NCBI GenBank assembly: GCA_947372575.1
Contig: CANBUF010000095.1
Coordinates: 1-6,988 of the forward strand
Reading direction: 5' to 3'
DNA: 6,988 bases
From: Alcaligenaceae bacterium
GTDB taxonomy: Bacteria > Pseudomonadota > Gammaproteobacteria > Burkholderiales > Burkholderiaceae
In this document: positions 1-6,820 of the stretch, in pieces
Numbering within the stretch: the stretch's first letter is position 1
How the letters are laid out: each line of letters opens with the position of its first letter
Notes under the pieces: model-generated
Seen by the model: only the letters and a program-made list of their open reading frames with translations
Told to the model about the DNA's origin: nothing
Database searches by the model: none
Position numbers and translations under genes: made by a program

Positions 1-480
1 CTGTGAGGTTACACCAAACGAATCAAACACCGCCTCAAACTTCGCACGATCGAGACCTTGCGTGACCACCCAGGCACTGATTTCTGCCTTGGTAAACAGT
101 TTCTTTTTTTCTTCATGAATCGCCTGGAATACCTTTGCGTGCAGATCCAGCCGGTTCATCGCCTCAAGCGCATAAAACAATTGCTGCATGGGTTTCATGC
201 TGGCATTAAAAGCGACTGGCACTGATTTGACGATGACATTGGCGGGCAAAGTCTTGGTCCACTTTTCAAATAAGGGCTCAAGCACTGCACAATGCGGACA
301 GGCGTAGGAAAAGAACTCCAGGACTTCAATCTTTCCTGGCTCAGTGGGTTGAGCAGGATTGATTTCGAAATATTTAGCCTTGGCTGCAGGGGCGCCCTGC
401 GTCATGCCTGCTGGAGCAAAAAACATAGCGGCTGCTGCAGCCATTGCACCCAATACGCGTGAAAACGATAGAAAGCTCAT
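1..480 (-). CDS. dsbA: Thiol:disulfide interchange protein DsbA (N-terminal 160 codons, runs off left edge)
   Basis: This is a periplasmic thioredoxin-fold oxidase that introduces disulfides into exported proteins; in the known pathway it is re-oxidised by DsbB. The ATG at 480 opens a typical signal peptide, with Arg8, then an Ala/Met/Phe-rich hydrophobic stretch at about residues 10-25, and likely cleavage near GAPA at 29-32. The mature start, KYFEI..., leads into the thioredoxin strand EVLEFFSYACPHC, with the active-site motif C61-P62-H63-C64. CPHC is the classic DsbA dipeptide. An alpha-helical insertion follows. The cis-proline loop and C-terminal helices lie beyond the window edge; family members are about 210 residues. 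A weak ribosome site (AGGG, 5 nt before the ATG) is present. The gene lies 83 nt downstream of the SPOR gene on the same strand, as in related betaproteobacteria, and probably shares its transcript. The family call is firm. Whether this is the main DsbA or a paralogue cannot be told from this fragment. Confidence 0.93.
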   Translation of the reverse strand, partial: MSFLSFSRVLGAMAAAAAMFFAPAGMTQGAPAAKAKYFEINPAQPTEPGKIEVLEFFSYACPHCAVLEPLFEKWTKTLPANVIVKSVPVAFNASMKPMQQLFYALEAMNRLDLHAKVFQAIHEEKKKLFTKAEISAWVVTQGLDRAKFEAVFDSFGVTSQ

Positions 481-563
481 TGTTGCCCTACCTTCAGTTG
501 ATTTTTAGATACTCTTGAAAACAGATGCGATGGCATCACTCAGTCCTGCACAAAACCTACGGT

Positions 564-1280
564 CTACTGACGCATGACAGCCGTCGGTATTTTTTCTTCA
601 CCGAGGCGTGCGCGCGTTTTATTCATTTCATCAATTTTCGTAAAAGGTCCGACACGCACCCGGTTGAACTGAACGCCATTGACTTCAGCACGCTGTATGT
701 CAACAGGCATTCCCATCAGGATAATTCTTGCGCGTAAGGTTTCTGCATCCTCAAGCACTTTAAACGAACCGACTTGTAAATAATAAGGCGCACCTGTTGT
801 GGCCTGGCTGCTATTGCCGGCAGCAGGTGTTTCTGAGCGTGCCTCACTTTTAGGTGTGACATTTACCGACTTCGGGGGTGGCAAGGCCACAGGGGCCTTG
901 CTGGACGAAGGTGCGCTAGCGGGTGGTGTTGCAGGAGTAGTTGGGGTGAGCGTCGCAATCAGTGCACCCAGGTCATCACTGGCTTGTGCTGGAGGGGATT
1001 GCCGGCTACTCGACTCTGCGGGCGCTTGCGCACCAGCATCAGGATTTAACGGCGCTCCGGCAGCCACATCCCGATTACCCAGTCCCGCATTCGGATCGGG
1101 GGCATTCCCTGGACTAGTGCCGGCAGGCGCATCAGGTGAACGGCTCGCTTTATCCAGAAAAGGTGATGGCGCCTTCACAACGTAGTAGGCCACGCCAGCA
1201 GCTACCATCAGACCAATCAACAGGCCTGCCAGCACACCATACAAGGTACTGCCACCACCGGAGGATTTATGCCTGGCCAT
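564..1280 (-). CDS. SPOR-domain protein, FtsN-like, membrane anchored
   Basis: This 238-residue bitopic inner-membrane protein has a short basic cytoplasmic N-terminus (MARHKSS), one transmembrane helix at about residues 13-35 (LYGVLAGLLIGLMVAAGVAYY), a Pro/Ala/Ser-rich periplasmic linker at about 36-163, and a C-terminal SPOR domain at about 164-237. The domain opens with the characteristic YYLQVGSF and contains the internal strand FNRVRVGPF. SPOR domains bind septal peptidoglycan stripped of stem peptides. The TM-linker-SPOR layout matches FtsN and related divisome proteins, so a role in cell division or septal wall remodelling is inferred. Equating it with ftsN is not secure, so no symbol is given. 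The start is supported by AAGGA overlapping the argS stop codon. The preceding argS gene ends 8 nt upstream, which indicates an operon and likely translational coupling. The linker is low-complexity, and the long plus-strand frame opposite it is a shadow. Confidence 0.9.
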   Translation of the reverse strand: MARHKSSGGGSTLYGVLAGLLIGLMVAAGVAYYVVKAPSPFLDKASRSPDAPAGTSPGNAPDPNAGLGNRDVAAGAPLNPDAGAQAPAESSSRQSPPAQASDDLGALIATLTPTTPATPPASAPSSSKAPVALPPPKSVNVTPKSEARSETPAAGNSSQATTGAPYYLQVGSFKVLEDAETLRARIILMGMPVDIQRAEVNGVQFNRVRVGPFTKIDEMNKTRARLGEEKIPTAVMRQ

Positions 1281-1285
1281 TATTT

Positions 1286-1290
1286 TCCTT
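1286..1290 (-). promoter_or_regulatory. Ribosome binding site of the SPOR gene, overlapping the argS stop
   Basis: On the minus strand the sequence reads TAAGGAAAATAATG. The argS stop TAA supplies the first two A residues of the Shine-Dalgarno AAGGA, and the SPOR ATG follows 5 nt later. Ribosomes finishing argS therefore terminate on the initiation site of the next gene, an arrangement that favours coupled translation. Confidence 0.7.
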
Positions 1291-2974
1291 ACATCCGTTC
1301 GGGGGCTGAAACCCCCAGCAATTCAAGACCATTTGCCAATACCTGACGTGTCGCATCGGCCAGACGTAACCTGGCGAGCTTAAGCGCCTGATCATCCACC
1401 AGTACACGCTCGGCGTTATACCAGGAGTGAAAATCAGCGGCACAATCACGTAACCAGAAAGCAACCAGATGGGGAGAAAGCTCCTGTGCCGCCTGAGACA
1501 CGAGTGTCGGAAATTCCGCGAGTCGTTGCATCAATGCAAGCTCGGTCGGTGCGGTTAAGCAATCAAGCTGCGCGCCATCTCGCTGTGCCTGATCCAGACC
1601 TGCCTGAGTAATCATCGAACAGATCCGTGCGTGTGCATACTGGATGTAATAGACAGGATTTTCTTCTGTCTTGGCGCGCGCCAGATCCACATCAAAAACA
1701 AATTCCGTATCTGCTCGGCGCTGGATCAAAAAGAAGCGCACTGCATCGCGTCCGACCCACTCAATCAAATCACTCAAGGTGACATAACTGCCAGCACGCT
1801 TTGAAATCTTGACCTCTTCGCCGCCCCGCATGACCTTAACCATTTTGTGCAGGATATAAGAGGGGTAATCAGCGGGAATGCCGATATCCAATGCCTGTAA
1901 TCCTGCGCGAACGCGCGCCACGGTTCCGTGATGGTCGCTACCCTGAATATTGATTGCGCTGGTAAAGCCACGCTGCCATTTGGTCACGTGATAGGCAATA
2001 TCAGGCACAAAATAGGTGTAGCCCCCCTCGGACTTGCGCATCACACGGTCTTTATCATCACCCGTGCCAAGCTCCGTCGTACGCAACCACAGCGCACCTT
2101 CGCTCTCGTACGTATGACCACTCACCACCAGTTTGCTGACGGTGTCTTCTACCCGCCCTGAGGTGTAGAGCGAACTTTCAAGATAGTAATGATCAAATGC
2201 CAGCCCAAACGCCTGGAGATCCAGATCCTGTTCACGCCGCAAATAAGCAACGGCAAATCTCCTGACACAATCCAGGTCCTCAATATCGCGATTAGCGAGT
2301 ACCGGCTCACCGTCGCTCGCGCTCACCGTTTTACCGGCAGCAAAATCCACGGCAATATCCTGGATGTAATCACCTTTATAACCATCTGCGGGCCACTCTG
2401 GGCTCTCGGGTGTCAAGCCCCGGGCGCGAGCCTGGACGCTGATTGCCAGGTTGTGAATCTGATTGCCTGCGTCGTTGTAATAAAACTCGCGGCTGACTTC
2501 AAAGCCGCTGGCATCAAACAACCGGCAGAGCGCATCGCCCAAGGCAGCCTGTCGCGCATGACCTACGTGCAACGGACCGGTTGGATTCGCCGAGACAAAC
2601 TCCACCAGGACTTTTTCGTCTTTACGTGGCGCGCGGCCATAGGCCTCACGTTGCTTGGTGATCGCAGGAAGCACGGCACTGCGCGCCGCATGCGTCAGAC
2701 GAAAGTTTATGAATCCAGGACCCGCCAGCTCTGCACTGGCGATGATGGTGCGCGCATGGTCATTGGCCATCAGCGCATCCATGATGGCTTGCGCCAGCTC
2801 GCGGGGATTTCGTTTGGCTGGCTTGGCCAGTTGCATTGCGACGTTCGTCGCCAAATCACCATGCGTGGCGATTTTGGGTCGCTCAAGGACGATATTTGGC
2901 GCCGCTTCGGGCAGTATGCTGGCCACGGCGGTCTGCAAGCAGGTAATGAGAGTGTGATATTGCTCGGGGAGCAT
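1289..2974 (-). CDS. argS: Arginyl-tRNA synthetase (class I)
   Basis: This cytoplasmic enzyme charges tRNA-Arg with arginine using ATP. From the ATG at 2974 the protein is 561 residues, the length I recall for Bordetella ArgS. Visible elements are an N-terminal Arg-tRNA synthetase domain (about 1-95), then [11 protein letters not shown] at 129-139 carrying the HIGH-type signature HVGH (136-139), the Rossmann catalytic core with GSDHHG at 345-350, a KMSKS-type loop KISKR at 389-393, and an all-helical DALR anticodon-binding domain from about 445 to the end. A TTG at 3004 would add ten residues (beginning [10 protein letters not shown]). I prefer the ATG because MLPEQ resembles the family N-terminus and a possible -10 box lies at 3005-3010, so the TTG would fall just at or before transcription starts. 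Neither start has a clear Shine-Dalgarno. It forms an operon with the SPOR gene 8 nt downstream. Confidence 0.96.
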   Translation of the reverse strand: MLPEQYHTLITCLQTAVASILPEAAPNIVLERPKIATHGDLATNVAMQLAKPAKRNPRELAQAIMDALMANDHARTIIASAELAGPGFINFRLTHAARSAVLPAITKQREAYGRAPRKDEKVLVEFVSANPTGPLHVGHARQAALGDALCRLFDASGFEVSREFYYNDAGNQIHNLAISVQARARGLTPESPEWPADGYKGDYIQDIAVDFAAGKTVSASDGEPVLANRDIEDLDCVRRFAVAYLRREQDLDLQAFGLAFDHYYLESSLYTSGRVEDTVSKLVVSGHTYESEGALWLRTTELGTGDDKDRVMRKSEGGYTYFVPDIAYHVTKWQRGFTSAINIQGSDHHGTVARVRAGLQALDIGIPADYPSYILHKMVKVMRGGEEVKISKRAGSYVTLSDLIEWVGRDAVRFFLIQRRADTEFVFDVDLARAKTEENPVYYIQYAHARICSMITQAGLDQAQRDGAQLDCLTAPTELALMQRLAEFPTLVSQAAQELSPHLVAFWLRDCAADFHSWYNAERVLVDDQALKLARLRLADATRQVLANGLELLGVSAPERM

Positions 2975-3004
2975 GGGCTTAAAAACGACGGTTTGAAGCC
3001 CCAA

Positions 3005-3010
3005 ATCATA
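3005..3010 (-). promoter_or_regulatory. Candidate -10 element for argS
   Basis: The minus strand reads TATGAT, one mismatch from the sigma-70 consensus TATAAT. It is placed to start transcription near 2998, about 24 nt before the argS ATG at 2974. No good -35 box is visible: the expected position falls in the GC-rich palindromic stretch upstream. It is a plausible but unproven separate promoter for argS inside the gap after the RHS gene. Confidence 0.3.
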
Positions 3011-3017
3011 GCCTGAA

Positions 3018-3041
3018 TTAGGGCCGGCCCGGGCGGGCCTA
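3018..3041 (-). other. GC-rich interrupted palindrome between the RHS gene and argS
   Basis: Immediately at and after the RHS stop codon the sequence is almost pure G/C and self-complementary. The minus strand can fold GGCCC-GCCC-GGGCC (3039-3026, 5 bp stem, 4 nt loop). The adjoining GGGCCGGCCC (3021-3030) is a perfect 10-bp palindrome, and the whole segment from TAGG to CCTA is an imperfect inverted repeat with two G-G mismatches. No T-run follows, only TAATT, so it is not a standard intrinsic terminator. It may protect the 3' end of the RHS message, slow transcription before argS, or be a scar of past insertion. Only the symmetry itself is certain. Confidence 0.45.
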
Positions 3042-4031
3042 CCAGATAAACCCCATTGAATCCCTCAGCCACCCGGCATAGCCAGACATATCCACCAGAC
3101 CCACGGCATCAGGACCCGCCAATGCGGGGTGCGGCTGCCGTGCAATCAAGGACTCCACCTCACGGCGAACCTGTGCACCCAGCGTCGGCAGTTCAGCCTG
3201 GTAATTCACCCATTTTGTCCCATCTGCACGATTAACCCGCCTGTCCCCATTTTGAATTTTGCGAGAAAAAATCGCACGTTCATCATGCACGATCGGCGCA
3301 TTGATGCGCTCACGCTCTGCGCGCGAAGACAAACTCAGACCTGCAGCATCGGCTTGCCACTGCATCCACGCGAGCGCAACCTGCGACAAATCCCCTGGCG
3401 TCGAGCCTGGCGAGGCCTGTGCCGTGAGATACCCCCCGCCAATATCCGCGTGGGCGCCGACAAACGCACGCTCGACCACATTCGAAGACTGTGCAGCAGA
3501 AGTCAAGGGGAACAACCAGCGATGCTCATGCAAGGCCACCGCATGCGAGACCCATTTCCACGCAGGCGAGACCTCAAGGTTAAATGCAGCATTGCCTGCA
3601 CCCAGCACATTGAATTGCGCCACCGTATCAAACAATCCCATAAAGCGCGTATCCACGCAGGTTGACACGACTCCGTGCATGGGATGGTGCGACCAGAATC
3701 TCCCCTCCTTCACATGTTCAACCACACGATTACCAAAGTGCCGCGCCAGTGCCGCACCGCGCGAGAACCCCACAATGTCGATCGGGACAGGACGACTGTG
3801 ATCCTGCAACGTTGCAAAGGCATTGAGCAGCCGCTCCCACTGTTGATCCACGCGCGCACCACCCGACCAGGCAATTGCCGCATCCGTATGGCTGTGTGCC
3901 GGCGACATATCTGCATCACCTGCAGGACCCGGAATGTAATGCACCGGACCATCCGCATAGGCTTTGGCAAACAGCCATACATTTGTCAGCGATGACGGCT
4001 GGTTGCCCGTGCCATCAAACGCGAACAGCAT
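3039..4031 (-). other. Toxin module of the RHS protein: DUF2235 serine lipase domain
   Basis: Residues 899-1228 begin straight after DPLGL with the DUF2235 opening strand [10 protein letters not shown], in which D904-G-T-G-N908 is the family signature. The nucleophile elbow is G986-F-S-R-G990 with Ser988 (codon 3762-3764). The likely acid is Asp1033 in GLFDTVAQF, and the likely base is His1092 in [12 protein letters not shown]. All three fit the Ser-Asp-His layout known for Tle1 type VI phospholipases, which attack membrane phospholipids of rival bacteria. The domain appears complete, with about 100 residues after the His motif. Lipase activity and phospholipid specificity are inferred from the family. 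DUF2235 also occurs in proteins that are not known toxins. Confidence 0.85.
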
Positions 4032-6725
4032 GAGTCCCAGCGGGTCTGCGTGTCTGCGAGGCTGTTGATCGGCATAACCATAAAGACTGTTCCCCGGCAC
4101 GGGACCCAGTGGGTCCGGCTCGAGATAATGCCCCCACTGCGGGTCGTAGGTTCGCTGGTAATTCTCATGCCATCCCGTCAAAGGGTCGACGATCTGGCCC
4201 GGCAACCTGAGCGGCATCGACAAATCTCCTCGCTCACTTATCAGGGCACCCAAAGGACTGAACTGCCCCTGCCACCTGATCCGCCGCCGGTCATCCGTCA
4301 CCATGCGCGGCAAGCCCATTGCATCGGTGTGGATCATGTACAGATCACGCCCCTGTTCAATGACCGCAACGGGGACATGGTGTGCGTAGATATAACGCTG
4401 CCTGACCTGCATCTTCGTACCCGTCACGCTCGCTTGCGCGACGACCTGATGCTGATCAAATAAATAATGCGTACGCTCATGTCCTGCGTCACGACGAATG
4501 CGCTCACCAAACGCATTATGGGTATAGCGCAATGCTGCCCGCACTGGATTCACTCCATCGGACACCTGCCGGACCTCGCTTAAACGTCGTTGCGCGTTGT
4601 AGTGCAAGATCTGGTCTGCGATCCGTGTCGGCAAACCACTTGCATCGCGCTCGATACGCGAGACCTGCTCGGTCGTACCCGACACGTCGCGGGCCTCTTG
4701 CCGTCTTGCGGCAGCGCCCGTCGCAAACCACCCCAGCTGCGTTGTCGAAACATTCCACCCTTGATCAGCCTGCCCACCAGGATGCTTAATTGCCCAACGA
4801 TAGGCAGAAAGACGCCCCAAGGCATCGTAGCGATAACGCAAAGTCTCGCGCGCGCCACCGACCTGAAGCTGCTCAGAAAAAATAGACGGGGTTGAACCAT
4901 AGGCAATCTCTTGGTGAAATAAAGGCCAACGCAACCCAGGTTGATACACCATCAAGTGCTGCAATCCTGAGAGCCCCATGCGGGCTGCAGTGACCAGGCC
5001 ATTACCGTGACGAATACCTGCCTCGATACTTTCAAAAACAGTATGTCTACGACCAGCTAGATCTTCCCAATGTATGGCCCGTAACCGTTGTCCCGACCAC
5101 TTGTAATGTAAAGCGCCACCTTCAGGCAGCGCATGATACGTACGATGACCATCCTGGTCATAACGGAATCGTTCACGATAACGCCAACGTCCATTTTGCT
5201 CTTGTATGGGTCGCGAGATCTCGCGCTCTCGAATCAACCCATCCAACCCGTGATTACGTACGTAGCGCAGAATCTGTTGTTCTTCAGGATGATCAATGAT
5301 CGCCGGATAGACACCTCGCCAGGCAATCTGCGTGGCGACAGGCATCGCATCAGGCGAGGTCGCACGCATCGAACTCACACGTCCGTGACGATCTCGATCC
5401 CACTGCCAGATCGTCTGATCTGCAAAGCGGCGAGTCAATGTTGAAGACGCCTTATGCCAGGACTCGCGACCTACACCACGTGCTTGCCAGTCAGTCATTG
5501 CACCCTCTGGATCAAAGGTCATGCTAAGCCCCGGCCATCCTGAAAGATCAGCTTGGATCATGCGTATGCGAGCGTACTGATCACGCGTGACGCTCAACCC
5601 CAACTGTGCATCCGTCCAGACAATATCGGTACGGCGATGGCCCTGCCCGGGTGCGCCCGGGATAAAAGCCACGGCGCGTCCCGTCGCGTCATACTCCCAG
5701 CTATGCGTCCTTATCAATGTTTGATCACGTGCGATTGAAATCCCTGTAAGCGCCTGCGCATGACCCGATTGCAGCTGTGGTTCGTATTGATACAGTTTGC
5801 GTATGTCATCGGGTCGAGTCACCGTCGTCAGCCGCATCATGTTTTGTTTTCCCTGCTCCACAAAATCATGCGCATAGCGAAACACACCGTATCGGGTATG
5901 CACAGCGGTTACACGCGCAAAGCCCGTGTCTTGCCGATACACAAACTTGAGTGCATCCCCACTCGGAGGTTGATTGTCAGACGGTGCTATTGCTGACACC
6001 GCATCAACCTGGCCCGCAGCGTCATCGACAACCTGATCAATCTCCCCGTACAACACGCCAGGCTGGCGATGACGCTGAATCAGGAGAGATCGGTTGTGCC
6101 CAAGAATGATCTGCGTCAGACGCCCTGCATGATCGAATATCAGTTGCCGTCCGGTTGGCCATTTCCATCGCCACGACGGCCCCTCTCGACTGAGCACACC
6201 ACGCATGGGCGCACGCGATATACAGCGCTCACGTTCGCAATCAAAACTGAATCTGCTTGCATCGGCCTGAATCACTTGTACGTTGTCGCCCCTTACGTAG
6301 AGTCGCGTGTCGTAGGACCAAGTCCAACCTCGTCCCAGAGGACTTTGCCGTGGATCCATCGCGTTGTAATGTCTGACCAGTTCGAGCGCAGAGCCCATGT
6401 ACCCTGGCATATCCGTCTCGCGCTGATATTTATTGCCACTGCGTCGATCGACGGGATTGCCCATCCCATGATCTGCATCAGGCGTACCTGCCCCCAGCGT
6501 CGCCACACCACCCTGTGCGCAAGGTGCGCCCATCTGGGTCGCCTGGCATGTCAGGGCAGGCTTAGGCGTGGGTTGAGCCTCCTGAGTCGCCGCAATCGAC
6601 AGACGCTTGCTTGTCTCTGATTGCTGCTGAAAAAATGGCGCGGGACTGCTGTTTTGAGGTAAAGAAAGTGAACCACCGACCAAACTCACGATTAAAATCA
6701 ATACATCGCTTAAAAAATCTTTCAT
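3039..6725 (-). CDS. RHS/YD-repeat polymorphic toxin with C-terminal DUF2235 (Tle1-like) lipase domain
   Basis: This 1228-residue protein appears to be an RHS effector that carries a phospholipase-type warhead. In order: a hydrophobic segment (about residues 8-22, [15 protein letters not shown]), a low-complexity Pro/Gln/Ser stretch (23-58), a DUF6531-like start (G89-N-P-V-D ... S-G-N-K-Y100), degenerate YD repeats through about 840 (examples EYDATGR 344-350, [10 protein letters not shown] 521-530, [12 protein letters not shown] 631-642), the RHS core-associated domain (about 842-898), and a DUF2235 alpha/beta-hydrolase domain (899-1228). In characterised RHS proteins the repeats form a shell around the toxin, and the core domain autocleaves after the DPxGL motif. 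There is no PAAR domain, so the export route is unclear. Cysteines 60/69 and 163/168 are paired; the only other one is Cys1023. The ATG at 6725 is the only in-frame start, preceded by GAGGTG. No immunity gene follows. Type VI secretion of this protein is inference. Confidence 0.9.
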   Translation of the reverse strand: MKDFLSDVLILIVSLVGGSLSLPQNSSPAPFFQQQSETSKRLSIAATQEAQPTPKPALTCQATQMGAPCAQGGVATLGAGTPDADHGMGNPVDRRSGNKYQRETDMPGYMGSALELVRHYNAMDPRQSPLGRGWTWSYDTRLYVRGDNVQVIQADASRFSFDCERERCISRAPMRGVLSREGPSWRWKWPTGRQLIFDHAGRLTQIILGHNRSLLIQRHRQPGVLYGEIDQVVDDAAGQVDAVSAIAPSDNQPPSGDALKFVYRQDTGFARVTAVHTRYGVFRYAHDFVEQGKQNMMRLTTVTRPDDIRKLYQYEPQLQSGHAQALTGISIARDQTLIRTHSWEYDATGRAVAFIPGAPGQGHRRTDIVWTDAQLGLSVTRDQYARIRMIQADLSGWPGLSMTFDPEGAMTDWQARGVGRESWHKASSTLTRRFADQTIWQWDRDRHGRVSSMRATSPDAMPVATQIAWRGVYPAIIDHPEEQQILRYVRNHGLDGLIREREISRPIQEQNGRWRYRERFRYDQDGHRTYHALPEGGALHYKWSGQRLRAIHWEDLAGRRHTVFESIEAGIRHGNGLVTAARMGLSGLQHLMVYQPGLRWPLFHQEIAYGSTPSIFSEQLQVGGARETLRYRYDALGRLSAYRWAIKHPGGQADQGWNVSTTQLGWFATGAAARRQEARDVSGTTEQVSRIERDASGLPTRIADQILHYNAQRRLSEVRQVSDGVNPVRAALRYTHNAFGERIRRDAGHERTHYLFDQHQVVAQASVTGTKMQVRQRYIYAHHVPVAVIEQGRDLYMIHTDAMGLPRMVTDDRRRIRWQGQFSPLGALISERGDLSMPLRLPGQIVDPLTGWHENYQRTYDPQWGHYLEPDPLGPVPGNSLYGYADQQPRRHADPLGLMLFAFDGTGNQPSSLTNVWLFAKAYADGPVHYIPGPAGDADMSPAHSHTDAAIAWSGGARVDQQWERLLNAFATLQDHSRPVPIDIVGFSRGAALARHFGNRVVEHVKEGRFWSHHPMHGVVSTCVDTRFMGLFDTVAQFNVLGAGNAAFNLEVSPAWKWVSHAVALHEHRWLFPLTSAAQSSNVVERAFVGAHADIGGGYLTAQASPGSTPGDLSQVALAWMQWQADAAGLSLSSRAERERINAPIVHDERAIFSRKIQNGDRRVNRADGTKWVNYQAELPTLGAQVRREVESLIARQPHPALAGPDAVGLVDMSGYAGWLRDSMGFIW
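4032..4202 (-). other. RHS core-associated domain with DPLGL self-cleavage motif
   Basis: Residues about 842-898 show the usual pattern: [33 protein letters not shown], then [11 protein letters not shown] and HADPLGL. In RHS proteins studied elsewhere, conserved aspartates here form an aspartyl-protease-like site that cuts after the terminal Leu, freeing the toxin inside the shell. The equivalent cut here would fall after Leu898 and release 330 residues. Cleavage itself is inferred. Confidence 0.85.
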
Positions 6726-6778
6726 CGGTGATACACCTCGTGCACAAAGCGGTAAGCTTGCAAGAGGTCGCGGTTCAT
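6722..6778 (-). CDS. Possible 18-codon leader ORF overlapping the RHS start (ATGA)
   Basis: The ATG at 6778 opens [18 protein letters not shown], and its TGA stop (6722-6724) shares ATGA with the RHS start codon. A good Shine-Dalgarno (AGGTGA, then 5 nt) precedes it. The RHS ribosome site GAGGTG lies inside this small ORF, so its translation could couple to or gate toxin translation. I recognise no family. Alternatives are a chance ORF in the leader, or the last remnant of a longer upstream gene, since the frame stays open without a stop back to at least 6820. No codon-usage test is possible at this length. Confidence 0.35.
   Translation of the reverse strand: MNRDLLQAYRFVHEVYHR
6734..6739 (-). 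promoter_or_regulatory. Ribosome binding site of the RHS gene
   Basis: The minus strand reads GAGGTG, 8 nt before the ATG at 6725. It supports that start. No other ATG, GTG or TTG occurs in the RHS frame between 6726 and 6809, although the frame there has no stop codon. Confidence 0.6.
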
Positions 6779-6807
6779 CGCAATCACCTGTGAAGCAATT
6801 TGTCCAG

Positions 6808-6813
6808 TGAGGA
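6808..6813 (+). promoter_or_regulatory. Ribosome binding site of the DUF1840 gene
   Basis: TGAGGA lies 7 nt before the ATG at 6821 and fixes that start. Confidence 0.65.
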
Positions 6814-6820
6814 AAATACG

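Larger units (their letters stand above)
6726..6820. promoter_or_regulatory. Divergent intergenic region between the RHS and DUF1840 genes
   Basis: These 95 nt separate the two start codons and should hold the 5' signals of both genes, unless promoters extend into the coding sequences. I could not find a convincing sigma-70 promoter on either strand. On the minus strand TGGACA (6801-6806) resembles a -35 box but has only a poor -10 partner (TGCGAT). No clear operator or terminator is visible. The gap also contains the possible leader ORF and both ribosome sites. Confidence 0.35.

Noticed and set aside
481..563. 83-nt gap between the SPOR gene and dsbA as a promoter or terminator region
   Set aside because: I saw no stem-loop with a T-run and no paired -35/-10 of acceptable quality, only a weak AGGG ribosome site for dsbA.
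799..1185. 128-codon plus-strand frame opposite the SPOR gene linker
   Set aside because: Its Ala/Gly-rich product is the mirror of the Pro/Ala/Ser linker on the other strand. There is no ribosome site and no domain.
2189..3016. 275-codon plus-strand frame opposite the 5' half of argS
   Set aside because: It lies wholly antisense to an unambiguous argS, has no recognisable domain, and its composition is what reverse reading of GC-biased codons gives.
3129..3801. Two overlapping plus-strand frames (178 and 180 codons) opposite the lipase domain, considered as an antisense immunity gene
   Set aside because: Both are rich in Arg, His, Cys and Pro in the way shadow frames are, lack a signal peptide or hydrophobic segment expected for a periplasmic lipase inhibitor, and overlap each other in different frames.
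4029..4031. Internal ATG (Met899) exactly at the predicted cleavage point, as a separate start for the free lipase
   Set aside because: The preceding sequence (CGCTGGGACTC) has only a poor, too-close GGGA and no convincing ribosome site, so independent initiation is not supported.
4032..4115. Two DPLG motifs 23 residues apart, considered as a duplicated cleavage site
   Set aside because: Two DPxG motifs flanking the NSLYGY segment are the normal layout of the RHS core-associated domain; only the second is followed by Leu and the toxin.
5646..5661. CCCGGG-TGCG-CCCGGG hairpin followed by A-rich sequence
   Set aside because: It lies inside the RHS reading frame, where it encodes Pro-Gly-Ala-Pro-Gly, and no T-run follows on either strand in terminator position. 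It is likely a product of codon choice for Pro-Gly repeats.
6069..6620. 183-codon plus-strand frame opposite the RHS N-terminal region
   Set aside because: It is antisense to clearly coding RHS sequence with the DUF6531-like motif, and no family features are seen.
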